The notes beneath the pieces were generated by a model. That model was not told where the DNA came from and made no database searches. It saw only the letters and a list, made by a program, of their open reading frames with translations. A DNA stretch of 64,000 nt from NCBI GenBank assembly GCA_007570785.1, contig ML661900.1:8564039-8628038 (forward strand), given 5' to 3'. Numbering within the stretch: position 1 is the stretch's first letter; each line of letters starts with the position of its first letter. The translations under genes and the position numbers were made by a program. Below are positions 37,118 through 48,280 of this stretch, in pieces. This DNA is from Antilocapra americana (taxonomy: Eukaryota; Chordata; Mammalia; Artiodactyla; Antilocapridae).

Positions 37118-38030
37118 ATGTCACCACTATTAACACATGCTTGTTATGCTCTTGATGTAATACTTTTGATAAGGCTCTGAATATCTATTCTTAAAAGATA
37201 ATAATTTTGCTACAAGAGAAAGTAATGTGAAATGCTTTGCAAAATACCTAAACAATCTTTCTATGTAAAAAATAAAATGAGAGCTTAGGAATGGAAGTGA
37301 AAAACTCTCCCCCAACAAAGTAGAAATGCTGGACTGTTTGAAAGGAGAAATCTCACTAGCAAAGATTTAGAAAGTATATGGGTACTGTCTGAATGTAGGT
37401 TGGCCTTATTGTAAAGTAGAAAATAAAGGAGATAGTTTCTTTAAGAAAGTTTGGTCTGTGTCTTGTGATGTTTTAAAACGCCGAGCTTAATAAGAAAGAA
37501 TCAGAACTGGGGCCATCTTAAGAGTAGAAAGTTGTCTGTTATTTTGGCAATATTCTAAGAATAATATCCAAAGATCCCTTGATAGCTCTACAAAAGAAAT
37601 GGCAAGAAAAACACAATGAACAATGCCTCAAGTACAATTCTTTATGTCTCTTGATGTAAGAACTACTGGAGACAAGTAGAGTTTACTTTAGGACTAAGAC
37701 TCAAGTCTCTTAGGACATTGAACAAAAATTTGAAGTAAAAAGTAAAACTTATAAAAGATTTTGAACATATTAACAGGAAACTTGATTAAAATTTTTTAAA
37801 AATCAAAGTAAAGCAAATAAAAAAAAGAATATGTTCATTACATTCATTCAGCAAAGAAATCAAAACAATGATTCATTGCTTTTATGAGAGAAATATTTAT
37901 ATTTTTTTATTTATATTTTTTTAAAATAAAGAGTAAAATTTTTTAAATAAAAATTACTTGGGAGACAACATTGAAAATCAAAAATAATATTCAAGAAAGA
38001 AATAACACTTTTAAAAGGATTTCAATTGTT
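37118..38030. other. Unassigned AT-rich stretch
   Basis: Nothing recognised. An A/T-only patch lies near 37890-37950. Confidence 0.45.
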
Positions 38031-38039
38031 AAAATTGAC

Positions 38040-38242
38040 TTTTAGTCACTAAGTCGTATCTGACTCTTGTGACCCAATGAACTGTAGTCCACCAGGCTCC
38101 TTAGTCCATGGGATTTCCCAGGCAAGAAGACTGGGGTGGTTTGTCGCTTCATTCTCCAAGGGATATTCCTGACCCAGGAATCGAACCTGCATCTCCAGCA
38201 TAGGCAGGTGGATTCTTTACCACTGAGCCACCAAGGAAGGCC
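38040..38242 (-). mobile_element. Bov-tA SINE
   Basis: Reverse-complement SINE (gactcttgtgacccaatgaa, ccaggaatcgaacctgcatc, gagccaccaaggaaggcc). A short taaaatt duplication may flank it. Confidence 0.92.
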
Positions 38243-38297
38243 ACTAAAATTACATAGAGGAATTAGAAAACTTTGGACCATTTCATGAGCAGTCTAT

Positions 38298-38849
38298 CAA
38301 GTCAGTTTAGTCGCTCAGTAGTGTCTGACTCTTTGCGGTCCCATGGACTTCAGCATGCCAGGCTTCCCTGTCCATCACCAACTCCTGGAGTTTACTCAAA
38401 CTCATGTCCATTGAGTCGGTGATGCCATCCAACCATCTTATCTTCTGTCATCCCCTTCTCCTCCCATGCTCAATTTTTCCCAGCCTCAGGGTCTTTTCCA
38501 GTGAGTCAGTCCTTTGCATCAGGTGGCCAAAGTATTAGAGTTTCAGCTTCAGCATCAATCCTTTCAATGAATATTCAGGACTGATTTCCTTTAGGATGGA
38601 CTGGTTGGATCTCCTTGCAGTCCAAGGGACTCTCAAGAGTCTTCTCCAACACCACAGTTCAAAAGCATCAATTCTATGTAAACCCATGGCGGTTTCATGT
38701 CATGGTATGGCAAAACCAACACAATAAAGGAAAGAAAATTTAAAAAAAAAGCATCAATTCTTTGCCACTCAGCTTTCTTTATAGTTCAACTCTCATATCC
38801 ATACATGACTACTGGAAAAACCATGGCTTTGACTAGATGGACCTTTATT
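38298..38849 (-). mobile_element. 5'-truncated BovB with perfect TSD
   Basis: Minus-strand BovB 3' end. It starts at its 3' terminus (gtcagtttagtcgctcagta) and is truncated in the C-terminal coding part. A perfect 11-bp duplication, gagcagtctat, flanks it at 38287-38297 and 38850-38860, so this is an intact insertion. A 71-bp L1 is nested inside at 38676-38746. Confidence 0.93.
38676..38746 (+). mobile_element. Ultra-short L1 insertion (71 bp) nested in BovB
   Basis: The very end of the ruminant L1 3' UTR (acccatggcggtttcatgtc, atggtatggcaaaaccaaca) plus a short A tail. A perfect 15-bp repeat of BovB sequence, aaaagcatcaattct, flanks it at 38661-38675 and 38747-38761. It is younger than the BovB and among the shortest insertions in the window. 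Confidence 0.92.
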
Positions 38850-39140
38850 GAGCAGTCTATACTCTCTGTTATAACTGCTGTGCATAATGTAAGCTAAATT
38901 ATTCTTCTCTCTTAATGTCACTTACAATAGCAAGCATTTGTAAAGCATTTAATGTATATGTTAGGTTGGAGAAAATGTAATTGTGTTTTTGAATTGGTGG
39001 TCTTTGCCATTTGATATTGGAATACATTATTAAATGTGGTTGTGTTATACATCATTTTAATAGGCATTTCTTGCTTTATATATTTTTTGCTAATGACTTA
39101 TTACTTGCTGCTTATTTTATATTTATTTTAGACTAGGGAA

Positions 39141-40387
39141 ATGATGTTAGACAAATGCAAATTCGAGCCATTTTCTTGAGTTCAAAGTGAATCATAAAGC
39201 AGCAGAGACAACTCGCAACATCAGCAGCACATTTGGCCCAGGAACTGCTAAGGAATGAATGCACATGCAATGATGATTCAAAAAATTTTGCAATGGAGAT
39301 GAGAGCTGTGAAGATGAGGAGCACAGAGGTCAGCCATCCTAAGGTGACAATGATCAATTGAGAGTTATCAACGAAGCTAATCCTTTTACAACTGCAGGAG
39401 AATTTGTGGAAGAACTTAAAATCGACCATTCTACAATTGTTCAACATTTGAAGCAAACTGAAAGGTAAAAAAAGCTTAAGTGTCTCATGAGCTGACTGCA
39501 AATCCAAAAATATCATCATTTTGAAGTGTCATCTTTTCTTATTCTATGCAACAACAACAAACCATTTCTTGATCAGACTTTGAGATGTAGCAAGTGGATT
39601 TTATACAACTGGTGACAACCAGCTCAGTGGTTGGGCGGAAAAGAAGCTCCAAAGCACTTCCCAAAGCCAAACTTGCACCACAAAAAGGACATGGTCACTG
39701 ATTGTGGTCTGCTTCCAGTCTGATTGGACTTCCCTGATGGCTCAGATGGTAAAGCGTCTGCCTACAACGTGGGAGACCTGGGTTCAATTCCTGTGTTGGG
39801 GAGATCTCCCAGAGAAGAAAATGACAATCTACTCCAGTATTCTTGCCAAGAAAATCCCATGGACAGAGGAGACTAGTAGGTTACAGTCCACGGGGTCGCA
39901 AAGAGTCAGACATGACTGAGCGACTTCACTTTCTTTTTTAATTTCTTTTCCAGTCTGATGCACTACAGCTATCAGAATCCTGTGAAACCATTACATCTGA
40001 GAAGTATATTCAGCCAGTTGATGAAATACACCAAAAACTGCAATACTGCAGCCAGCACTGGTCAACAGAAAGGGCCCAATTCTTCTCCATGACAATGCCT
40101 GACTGCATGTCGCACAACCAGCACTTCAAAAGTTCAGTGAATTGGGCTATAAAGTTTTCCCTCATCCACCATATTCACCTGACCTCTTGCCAACTGGCTA
40201 CCAGTTCTTCAAGCATCTTGACAACTTTTTGCAGGGAAAATGCTTCCACAACCATCAGGAGGCAGAAAATGCTTTCCACAAATTTGTGGAATTCTGAGTC
40301 ACAGATTTTTGTGCTACAAGAATAAAGAAACTTATTTCTCATTGGCAAAAATGTGTTGGTAGCAATGGTTCCTATGTTGATGAATAA
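39141..40387 (+). pseudogene. Mariner transposase pseudogene
   Basis: The decayed transposase of the mariner at 38961-40462. An N-terminal helix-turn-helix-type region (from ATG 39141) and the C-terminal DDD catalytic domain are both recognisable in pieces. In the GPILLHDNA region an Arg codon expected after NA reads TGA (40100-40102), consistent with CpG decay of CGA. The third acidic residue of the D34D triad is GGC (Gly, 40196-40198). A Bov-tA at 39725-39947 breaks the middle. It cannot make an active enzyme. Confidence 0.88.
39725..39947 (+). mobile_element. Bov-tA SINE inserted in mariner
   Basis: Plus-strand SINE (ggacttccctgatggctcag start, gtcagacatgactgagcgac end, short T-rich tail). 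A perfect 12-bp duplication of mariner sequence, ttccagtctgat, at 39713-39724 and 39948-39959 proves insertion after the mariner. Confidence 0.95.
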
Positions 40388-40462
40388 AAATGTATTTGAG
40401 CCAAGTTGTAATGATTTTAAAATTCATGATCTGAAACTGCAATTACTTTAGCAAAAAACTTA

Positions 40463-41189
40463 TATGTGTAATATATATAAATGTTCTTTTATGAACAGCA
40501 TATCAAATATTCAAATAGTAAAATCACCTTGGCAATTATGTGGTTAAATTTATATTTCTTAAATAAAGATCAGAAGCTTTGGAACACTAATGGATGATTC
40601 ACTATATATTAGATCATCTATGATGACAAATAAGAACAAGTTAAAGTAAGATTGAATAACTGTATGTCACTAGCATATGTATATAAGGGAATTTATATGT
40701 AAGTTCTCCCTCAAAGTAGGCATTTATCTTAACTTTACTTCCCAATTCATTTTCCTCTTCTCTCAACTTTTTCTGTACTAAACTATTCTTTTATTCTCCA
40801 TAAAACTAAGAAAACATGTCATCAGCATATCCCACAATTGGTGAATACTAAGAGTTAATTTATTGGCACATTTCATACAAACCTAAGAAGAATAGAAGAG
40901 AAATAAGAAATTGAATGTATCAGATTTTCCTATTAAGACTACCTGATATTTTGTAGGCCTGGGTATATATTTCTTGAGTATAGAACACGCATAAGGGCAT
41001 GCATTTATAGCTATTAAATGTTTATTTTAAAAAAGAGAAAGTACTTCATACAACCACTCTTAGAAATTTTAGAATTTGGAAGTTGAAGAAAGAAACTTTT
41101 AAGAAGCAACAGTTTTTGTTTATGATTTAAGTCTCTCAGGAGATAAATTAAATGTAGTGTAGATCTATGGAAAGGACATTGAAGCAGGA
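40463..41189. other. Unassigned AT-rich stretch
   Basis: Nothing recognised. Confidence 0.45.
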
Positions 41190-41330
41190 ATGAGCAGCAA
41201 TAGACAGGAGTTCTAAATGTCCCAGTGAACGATAGCAAGTCCTTAGTTAAGGTACTTCACTTCTCTAAGCTTCATACAAATGATTATATCTACACTGGGT
41301 ATCTAAACTTGTTATTATGAATAACAATAA
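41190..41330 (+). repeat. Possible MIR relic
   Basis: agcaagtccttagttaaggt, acttcacttctctaagcttc follow the MIR 'caagttacttaacctctctgagcctc' block. The rest is weak. Confidence 0.45.
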
Positions 41331-41916
41331 TATAAGTGAAAACATGTTATATATTCTAAAGTACTATAGAATATTCAGCGTAAACCAAGTGAGGTGATTA
41401 CATAGTTTTGCTAAGAGACTAGACTTTCTGATCCAGTTACAGCATTTGAGATATCTACTCAGAGCAGCTAGAGACAGTGTAATTAAGGAGGTATATATCA
41501 TTCTTGTGGTCAAGGAAGGAAGACAGAAGTCAAGGCCACAGAAAACATAGGAAGCATCATTTCCAAAGGGTGAGGCAAAACTGTTAACAGGAAATTATTT
41601 ATAGAGTCAAAAGCCAAAAGAAACAGGAAAAGACAAGAAATCCATCACTTATGGGGATGAATGGTTTTGAAGGAGGCTGTTGACAATTGGAGGGCACAAA
41701 AGGCGCTTTATTGTGCTTATTTTATGACCCTAAGTCTGGAGTCTGATGAATTAAAGAGGTAATATAGTTCTGGGTGACATGTAAGAGAGAATACCTCTAG
41801 GCAGTAACTTTTCACATTAACCCTCATAAGGTTGGTGCCATTCTTTCCTTTACAGCATGAACAAGAGATATTACTACAAAGAAGTGAAAGGATATACCAG
41901 TCTTTGCACAGTTAAT
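41331..41916. other. Unassigned stretch
   Basis: Nothing recognised. Confidence 0.45.
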
Positions 41917-41929
41917 AGTTCTAACAATG

Positions 41930-42146
41930 CATGTGTGCATACTCAGTCACTTCGGTCATGTCTGATTGTTTGCAACCTTATGGACTGTAGGCTGCCAGGC
42001 TCCTCGGTCCATGGGATTCTCCAAGCAGGAATACTGGAGTGGGTTGTCATGCCCTTCTCTAGGGGATCTTTCCAACCCAAGGATCGAACCTGCATTTCCT
42101 ACATTGCAGGCATATTCTTTACCCACTGGGCCACCTGGGAAGCACC
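41930..42146 (-). mobile_element. Bov-tA SINE
   Basis: Reverse-complement SINE. A 13-bp duplication with two mismatches (agttctaacaatg at 41917-41929, agttatagcaatg at 42147-42159) flanks it. Confidence 0.93.
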
Positions 42147-42263
42147 AGTTATAGCAATGTGGCCTATGAAACCTGTGTTTTTTTGTTTTCAGACTCTTTG
42201 GGAGGGCATGGTCATAGAGAGTTACCTGTATAGTTAAAAATTATCTATAGCCCATAGTTGTTA

Positions 42264-42926
42264 CTTTTTTTAAATTAATTACTTTTTCTCTTTACATTAT
42301 CATGTTGGTTTTGCCATACATTGACATAAATCCGCCATGAGTATACATGTGTTCCCCTTCCAGAAACCCCCTCCCACCTCCCTCCCAATTCCATCCCTCT
42401 GGGTCATCCCAGTGCACCAGCCCTGAGCACCCTGTATCATGCATCAAACCTGGGCTGGTGATTCATTTCACATATGATAATTTACATGTTTCAATGCCAT
42501 TCTCCCATATCATCCCACCCTTGCCCTCTCCCATAGAGTCCAAAAGACTGTTCTTTACATCTATGTCTCTTTTGCTGTCTTTCATACAGGGTTATTGTTA
42601 CCATCTTTCTAAATTCTATATGTATGCGTTAGTATACTATATTTTTGTTTTTCCTTCTGGCTTACTTCACTCTGTATAATAGGCTCCAGTTTCGTCCACC
42701 TCAGTAGAACTGATTCAAATGTATTCTTTTTTATGTCTGAGTAATATTCCATTGTGTATATGTACCCCGGCTTTCTTATCCATTCCTCTGTTGATGGACA
42801 TCTAGGTTGCTTCCATGTCCTGGCTATTATAAACAGTGCGGGGATGAACACTGGGGTACACGTGTCTCTTTCAATTCTGGTTTCCTCTGTGTGTATGCCC
42901 AGCAGTGGGACTGCTGGGTCATATGG
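42264..42926 (-). mobile_element. Young L1, ORF2 C-terminus and 3' UTR
   Basis: A 663-bp 5'-truncated ruminant L1. A perfect 11-bp duplication, catagttgtta, lies at 42253-42263 and 42927-42937. The minus-strand frame 42609-42929 keeps about 106 codons of the ORF2p C-terminus without a stop ([40 protein letters not shown], then SEVSQKEKQKYSILTH). ORF2p is the endonuclease/reverse transcriptase that mobilises L1 and SINEs. This piece is after the catalytic domains and is inert. The open frame and clean duplication indicate a recent insertion. Confidence 0.95.
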
Positions 42927-42988
42927 CATAGTTGTTAATTTAAAACTTATTCTTCAGTGTTATAAGCCAATTAATTTAGACTTACATG

Positions 42989-43120
42989 CTGCTGCTGCTG
43001 CTAAGTCGCTTCAGTCGTGTCCGATTCTGTGCGACCCCACAGACGGCAGCCCACTAGGCTCTCCTGTCCCTGGGATTCTCCAGGCAAGAACACTGGAGTG
43101 GGTTGCCATTTCCTTCTCCA
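42989..43120 (-). mobile_element. Short BovA-type SINE with perfect TSD
   Basis: Reverse-complement SINE beginning with a (CTG)n tail, then taagtcgcttcagtcgtgtc and ggcaagaacactggagtggg. It ends in the middle of the element (cttctcca). A perfect 12-bp duplication, tagacttacatg, at 42977-42988 and 43121-43132 marks it as an intact truncated insertion. It looks young. Confidence 0.94.
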
Positions 43121-43132
43121 TAGACTTACATG

Positions 43133-43599
43133 ACACCTCTTATAGTAAAACATAAAATCATCAAAGAAATATCCAAGCTGTTTTTTCAGAATCTATATAC
43201 TTAAACCACACAACAGAGCTTTATATTTTAGTGCAATAGGAAACATGTTCACAATGATAGCTCCTATGCATGAAAATTACTGTTTTTATCAAGCATGCGA
43301 AAAAAACTTTAAAAACATTAAACGAGGTAACGAATCACATTCTTCTAGGTTCTGAAGGCCATATTAAAGCGATACTTGCTACTCTCATACAAAAAAATAT
43401 TTTAAAATATCAATTCAAGCTAGGAAAGACAAAGCAGAAGACCATGCTGATCAGTTCTTCATCAATGATACTAACAAATTATCAGAGATAGAAGACACAC
43501 TTGCTCTCTTCTGATCATTGACAACCATTGATCTAGTCCCCACAACCATTGATCTAGTCCCCATCACCTATTTTGATTTTTAAGAAATATCATATAATA
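43133..43599. other. Unassigned stretch with a small tandem duplication
   Basis: No gene or repeat family recognised apart from the 21-bp duplication listed separately. Confidence 0.45.
43521..43562. repeat. 21-bp perfect tandem duplication
   Basis: The 21-bp unit starting acaaccattgatctagtccc occurs exactly twice (43521-43541, 43542-43562). Confidence 0.96.
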
Positions 43600-45260
43600 A
43601 ATGTAATTGTATGTATATAACCTTTTGAGATTGACTTTCACTGAGCACAATGCCTTAGAGGTTTCTTTAAGTTGTTGGTTGTATCAATAGTTCATTCTTT
43701 TTTATTGCTAAGTAGCATTCTTAGTAAGCATGTATTTCTATTTGTTTATGCATTCACTCATTGAAGGACATTTAGATTGTTTCCAGGTTATTGACAAATA
43801 GAGTTGCTAAAAAACAATTGTCTATAGGGTTTTGGGTGGAAATGGACATAATTCCATTTCTCAAAGATAGATATGTAAGTGTAGGATATTTGGGTCATAT
43901 GATGTTTGTTGAACTTTATGAGAAACTGATGAATAATTTTTGAGAGTACTCACAGTATTTTGCATTCCAGCAGCATTTTATGAGTTCCAGTCCTCCTCAT
44001 CTTCATCATTTGGTGTTGTCAATATATATATTTTTTTACTTTAACCATTCTTGTAGATGTGTAGTAAAAACTCCTTTCAGTTTTAATTTTCATTTCACCA
44101 ATAATATTGAGTGACTGTTTTGATGTTGAATTTCTTTTCTTTTTTTAAATTAATTAATTAATTTATTTTTTCCTTTACATTATTGTGTTGGTTTTGCCAT
44201 ACATTGACATGAATCTTCCATGGGTATACATGTGTTCCCCTTCCAGAACCCCCTCCCACCTCCCTCCTGATTCCATCCCTCTGGGTCATCCTGATGCACC
44301 ACCCTGAGCACCCTGTATCATGCATCAAACCTGGGCTGGCGATTCATTTCACTTATGATAATTTACATGTTTCAATGCCATTCTCCCATATCTTCCCAAC
44401 CTTGCCCTCTCCCATAGAGTCCAAAAGACTGTTCTATACATCTGCATCTCTTTTGCTGTCTCGCATACAGGGTTATCGTTACCATCTTTCTAAATTCCAT
44501 ATATATGCGTTAGTATACTGTATTGTTGTTTTTCCTTCTGGCTTACATCTTTTCATGTGTTTCTTTGCCATCAGTACTTCCTCTTAGTGATGTGTCTGTT
44601 TAAGGTTTTGTCCATTTTAAAGTTGGGTTATTTGTAGAGAGTTCTTAGCACATTCTAAGTAAAAGTTTTTGGTCAGATAGGTAATTTGCAAATTTATTCT
44701 CCAACTCTGTAGCTTTTATTTTAATTCTCTTGATAGTGCCTTATACAAAAAAATTTATTTTTATGAATTCTGATTTATTGATCATTTTTATGGAATGTGT
44801 TTTTTGTGTCATGTCTAAGAGCTCTTTGCCTAACCACAGATCATAACAAATTTCTCCTATGCTTTATTCTAAAAGTTTTATGGTATTATGATCTATTTTG
44901 AGTTTCTTTTCATATATTGAGAGAGCTTTTGGTCAAGGTTCATTTTTTTTTTGCATATGTTTATCCAGTTTTTCCAACACCATTTGTTGAGAAAACTCGC
45001 CATTCTCCACTGAATTGCCTTTGCACTTTTTGAGAAAGTCAATTGACCATATTTGTGTAGAACTATTTCTTGACTTCCTTTTTGTTTCATTGATCTGTGT
45101 CTATCCTTTTTCCAATACCACAGTGTCTTGATTTCTGTGATATTAAGTCCTAAAGTTAGATAATGCCATTCCCCTTGCTTCATCCTTTAGTTCAGCAGTT
45201 TTTGCTATTTATTTCTTGTGCCTTTTCAAGGAACTTTCGGAGTTAACTTCACAGATGAAT
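43600..45260 (-). mobile_element. Older L1 ORF2 C-terminus and 3' UTR
   Basis: Minus-strand L1 of intermediate age, with blocks gtttatgcattcactcattg, tgggtcatatgatg, tttctttgccatcagtactt, tttgttgagaaaactcgcca, caattgaccatatttgtgta and taccacagtgtcttgatttc in order. Coding is broken throughout. A young L1 is nested at 44140-44547. The older L1 is contiguous across it (tgaatttctttt to tcatgtgtttctttgcc). Confidence 0.87.
44140..44547 (-). mobile_element. Young L1 3' UTR nested in older L1
   Basis: Reverse complement of the ruminant L1 3' UTR (gtgttggttttgccatacat, gccctctcccatagagtcca, cttctggcttac at the truncation). A short tcttttc duplication (44133-44139, 44548-44554) probably flanks it. 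It belongs to the same 3' UTR type as 42264-42926. Confidence 0.88.
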
Positions 45261-47646
45261 TTCCTTTGAGTATATAGTCTAACATTTTTTCCTTCCTAAA
45301 TTGTTAGGTTCTACTTTAAGTAAATTGACCAAGGAAACAAATGGGCTAAAAACACATCATGCAATTTCAACAAAGAGACAGGAAATTTGATTTTTAATAA
45401 TGAGATTCAAGTTAAGTCATATTATAAACCTAATAACAATATGTCAAAGTGACTTTTAAAGACTGAACTCATGTATTAGGATTTATCTTCTGAGATACAT
45501 GACAGAGCAGTTTCCTGAAAAATGAGAGAATTGTTTTATAAAAGGAAAATTATGAAACACTTCTATGTTAGAATTTTAAAATTGTTAATAAGGGAACAAA
45601 ATAAACACCCTGAAATTGTTTAAAAGTCCTGTTAGCCCATAGGGAGCTTATGTGTAAGAAAGGGAGGAGCTTCCAGTAAATTGGCTGAAGGAAAAGTACT
45701 AGCCATTGCATCTGCCAAATCAAACAGGCGTGTGATCTACAAGAGCAGCTTTGGAAACACCGCTCCCATTACATTTGGAGATCTTGAGTAACTTGCACAG
45801 GGGATATGATGTTTCTCGTCATCGCCCCCTGGAGACTTCTAAATGAACAACAACTGCTTTCTTTTGAGAAGATTATTAATAGAAGAGAAGGGTATTTAAG
45901 ACACTAATAAACACAGAAATAAAATGACTAGGTTACTTCATATCTTGTGTATTGTCTCACCTTCTAGCTGTCATTATACTTGGCTCATGAGGCAGTTTAT
46001 TAGATAGATAGATGATCACATCTAGAGCAGAGATAGTTTAAAGAAATATGCAAATGAATCTTCTCTGGAGAATCAAAACTAACAAAATGAGTAAGTCCCT
46101 AGGTGCTTTAAATTTTCAGGTTTAGTAAAGTGTCTATTATATTCTGTCATAATATATCACATCCTCACACAAATTGTTCTTAAATCCAGTATATGCATAT
46201 ATGCATATGTATATTCTATATCATATAGGAAACACGGTTTTTCCCCTCCTTCAGCTAGCACCATTGTACATGTACAGAAATCGTCAGACAACAGCAAACT
46301 TTATCCCTGTTTTCCTAACCCTTTCCTCTTTTATTTTGCAGAGATTAGTTGGAAAGGAACACATAGCCAGCTAGATAACATTGTTAGATACTGAGTTTCT
46401 AACAGTAGTGTGAGTTTTTGATGAAACACATAGCAAATATCAACATGGCAAACTCTGAAATGTTCCCTGGCACCCTTCCATCAAAATGGATTTCTGCCTT
46501 GTTTTCAAGACTGATTCATTTCTATTTCACAATCTAGCATTGAAATATTTGAGGCACCCACTCCTCTGAGGTCAATGGAAAAGCAAAGACTTAGACCACA
46601 CCGTATAAAAGAAAATTGTGTCACCTTCTCAGCAAATAAAAAGTTCGGTCTCAATTTCATGCTAAAGTATGAAGTACAGTCTCTGAAGAGACAGGCAGTT
46701 TGGTTTGTTATAGTAGGATTTGTAACTGTGGAAGTGGAAAAGTTTCTTCAATCTGTGAAAGATATTGTGAAACATTTACTGTGAAAAAGCTGGAATAATA
46801 CCAACCAGTAGCTATAAAAAATGAGGGAGGAGGCTTAATTTGAGAAGTTTTATACTTTTTTATAAGAACTGCCCCATTATTCTTAATACAGACAAAGGTT
46901 GAGTCAAGTTTGTGATGCAGTAAATGAAAAGTTAACAGTTCAGCTCATCACTTCAAGCGAATCCATCTAGATTCACTGCCTTCGTTTCTCTCCCTGTTCT
47001 CCTTTGCCCTGCACTTCTTCATTTTGATTAGCTTGTTCCCCTAACTGGTGAAGCAAGCATTTGTCCTTCAAGTCCAATAAGTTCTAACTGTCATTAATCA
47101 CAAGTTTCTTTGGTAGGTGTTTTAGAAAGTCTAATCAGGAAAGAAGAGCACTAAAGAGAAAATACACAGCACTTTTCAGTAAAGAATTCAGTGAAAGGTA
47201 AAGAACTAAGAAAGCTGAGTTTTGAAGTCTTAGATAATATAAAATCAGCAAGCTATGTGTCTCATAATTTTACTTTCAAATACATTTATAGATTTGAAAA
47301 ATCAATTATATCCTCTATTGTGTATATTGAATCGTGCAAGTTCATTGCTTGTATAAATTGAATTCTATCCCCCTCTTGGGTGAATTGCCCACCATTTCGA
47401 CAATAGTAAAAGATGTATGAGTAACATTAAACAGGAAGCAGTTTTGGAGAAGAAATCAAATATCAGTGATTCCAAGAAATAAAATGACAAGCTCAAATTA
47501 ACATAAGCAGTTTTTTCTGTATCTTCACAACTTAATATTTAGAAGCTGGAATTCTATTAGTGCCTAAATCTTAAAGGCTAGAAATTATGCTCCCAAGGAG
47601 ACAGAGTATAACTGAAATCAAAGATTATTAGAATTAAGAGTACCTC
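45261..47646. other. Unassigned, apparently unique stretch
   Basis: About 2.4 kb without a recognised repeat or gene. A somewhat G+C-richer patch at about 45650-45850 stands out but contains no readable coding frame. Short frames at 46174-46374 and 46575-46784 have no recognisable domain. Confidence 0.45.
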
Positions 47647-47650
47647 TACT

Positions 47651-47855
47651 TTCCCTGGTGGCTCAGATGGTAAAGAATTTGCCTGCAATGCTGGAGGCCT
47701 GGGTTCAATCCCTGGGTTGGGAAGATCCCCTGGAGGAGGGCATGGCAACCCACTTCAGTATTCTTGCCTGGAGAATCCCCATGGACAGAGGATCCTGGTG
47801 GACTATAGTCCATGGGATCTCAAAGAGTTGGAGGCAACTGATTGGCAGGACACAG
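47651..47855 (+). mobile_element. Bov-tA SINE
   Basis: Plus-strand SINE, well conserved (tttccctggtggctcagatg, gggttgggaagatcccctgg, ggcaacccacttcagtattc). A short ctact repeat may be the duplication. Confidence 0.93.
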
Positions 47856-48014
47856 CTACTTTGATTGGGGCCTCTGATGTATGAATTCCTTCTGTAACAT
47901 CTATGATAAATAGTTGAAGAGATATAACAGGTATTGGAATATCTATATTTACATGTTTATAGTGAAGACACATTTCTGCCCATTTAACCAAACAACTCGT
48001 CAGCTCATTTTTTC

Positions 48015-48140
48015 CCCCATTTCATTTAAACCATCATTTATTGAGCCCTATCATACATCAGGGTAATTATCATTCTATGTTGATTACAAAGAAAATTAAA
48101 ATTATTTCTATAGACCCTCAGTTATTGAGAGAAAGGAGCA
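48015..48140 (-). repeat. L2/MIR3-type relic
   Basis: accatcatttattgagccct, atcatacatcagggtaatta, ctatagaccctcagttattg fit the reverse complement of an L2-type 3' end ('atttattgagcacctac'). Confidence 0.5.
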
Positions 48141-48280
48141 AAAAGAGAGAGGGGCATAAAGCAGTATTTTATGGCAATGATCTAAATGTCATCAATGTAT
48201 CGTGTAGGGTATTGTGAAAAATAGATGAATGATAGTTAAGCTAGTAAGGGAGAAGTGTTAAAGGTTTTCTGAAGAAGGTG

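Larger units (their letters stand above)
38961..40462 (+). mobile_element. Full-length mariner (Hsmar1-like) element, dead
   Basis: A Tc1/mariner DNA transposon, about 1.28 kb once the SINE inside is subtracted, which is the normal mariner length. The left terminal inverted repeat begins ttaggttggagaaaatgtaa. The right end, aaactgcaattactttagca, is its degenerate inverse. The transposase region starts at the ATG at 39141 and ends near 40387. It translates piecewise to motifs of the Hsmar1-type transposase: KAAETTRNI, FGPGTA, GPILLHDNA and PPYSPDL, then KHLDNFLQGKCFHN. It is killed by several stops. The second catalytic Asp is kept (codon 40091-40093). The third position, exactly 35 codons later, is Gly. 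Confidence 0.93.

Noticed and set aside
42609..42929. 106-codon open frame
   Set aside because: It is the C-terminus of L1 ORF2p in a truncated young L1, not a cellular gene.
45261..47646. Search for exons in the longest unassigned region of the right half
   Set aside because: No open frame with recognisable protein content and no paired splice sites with coding between them.
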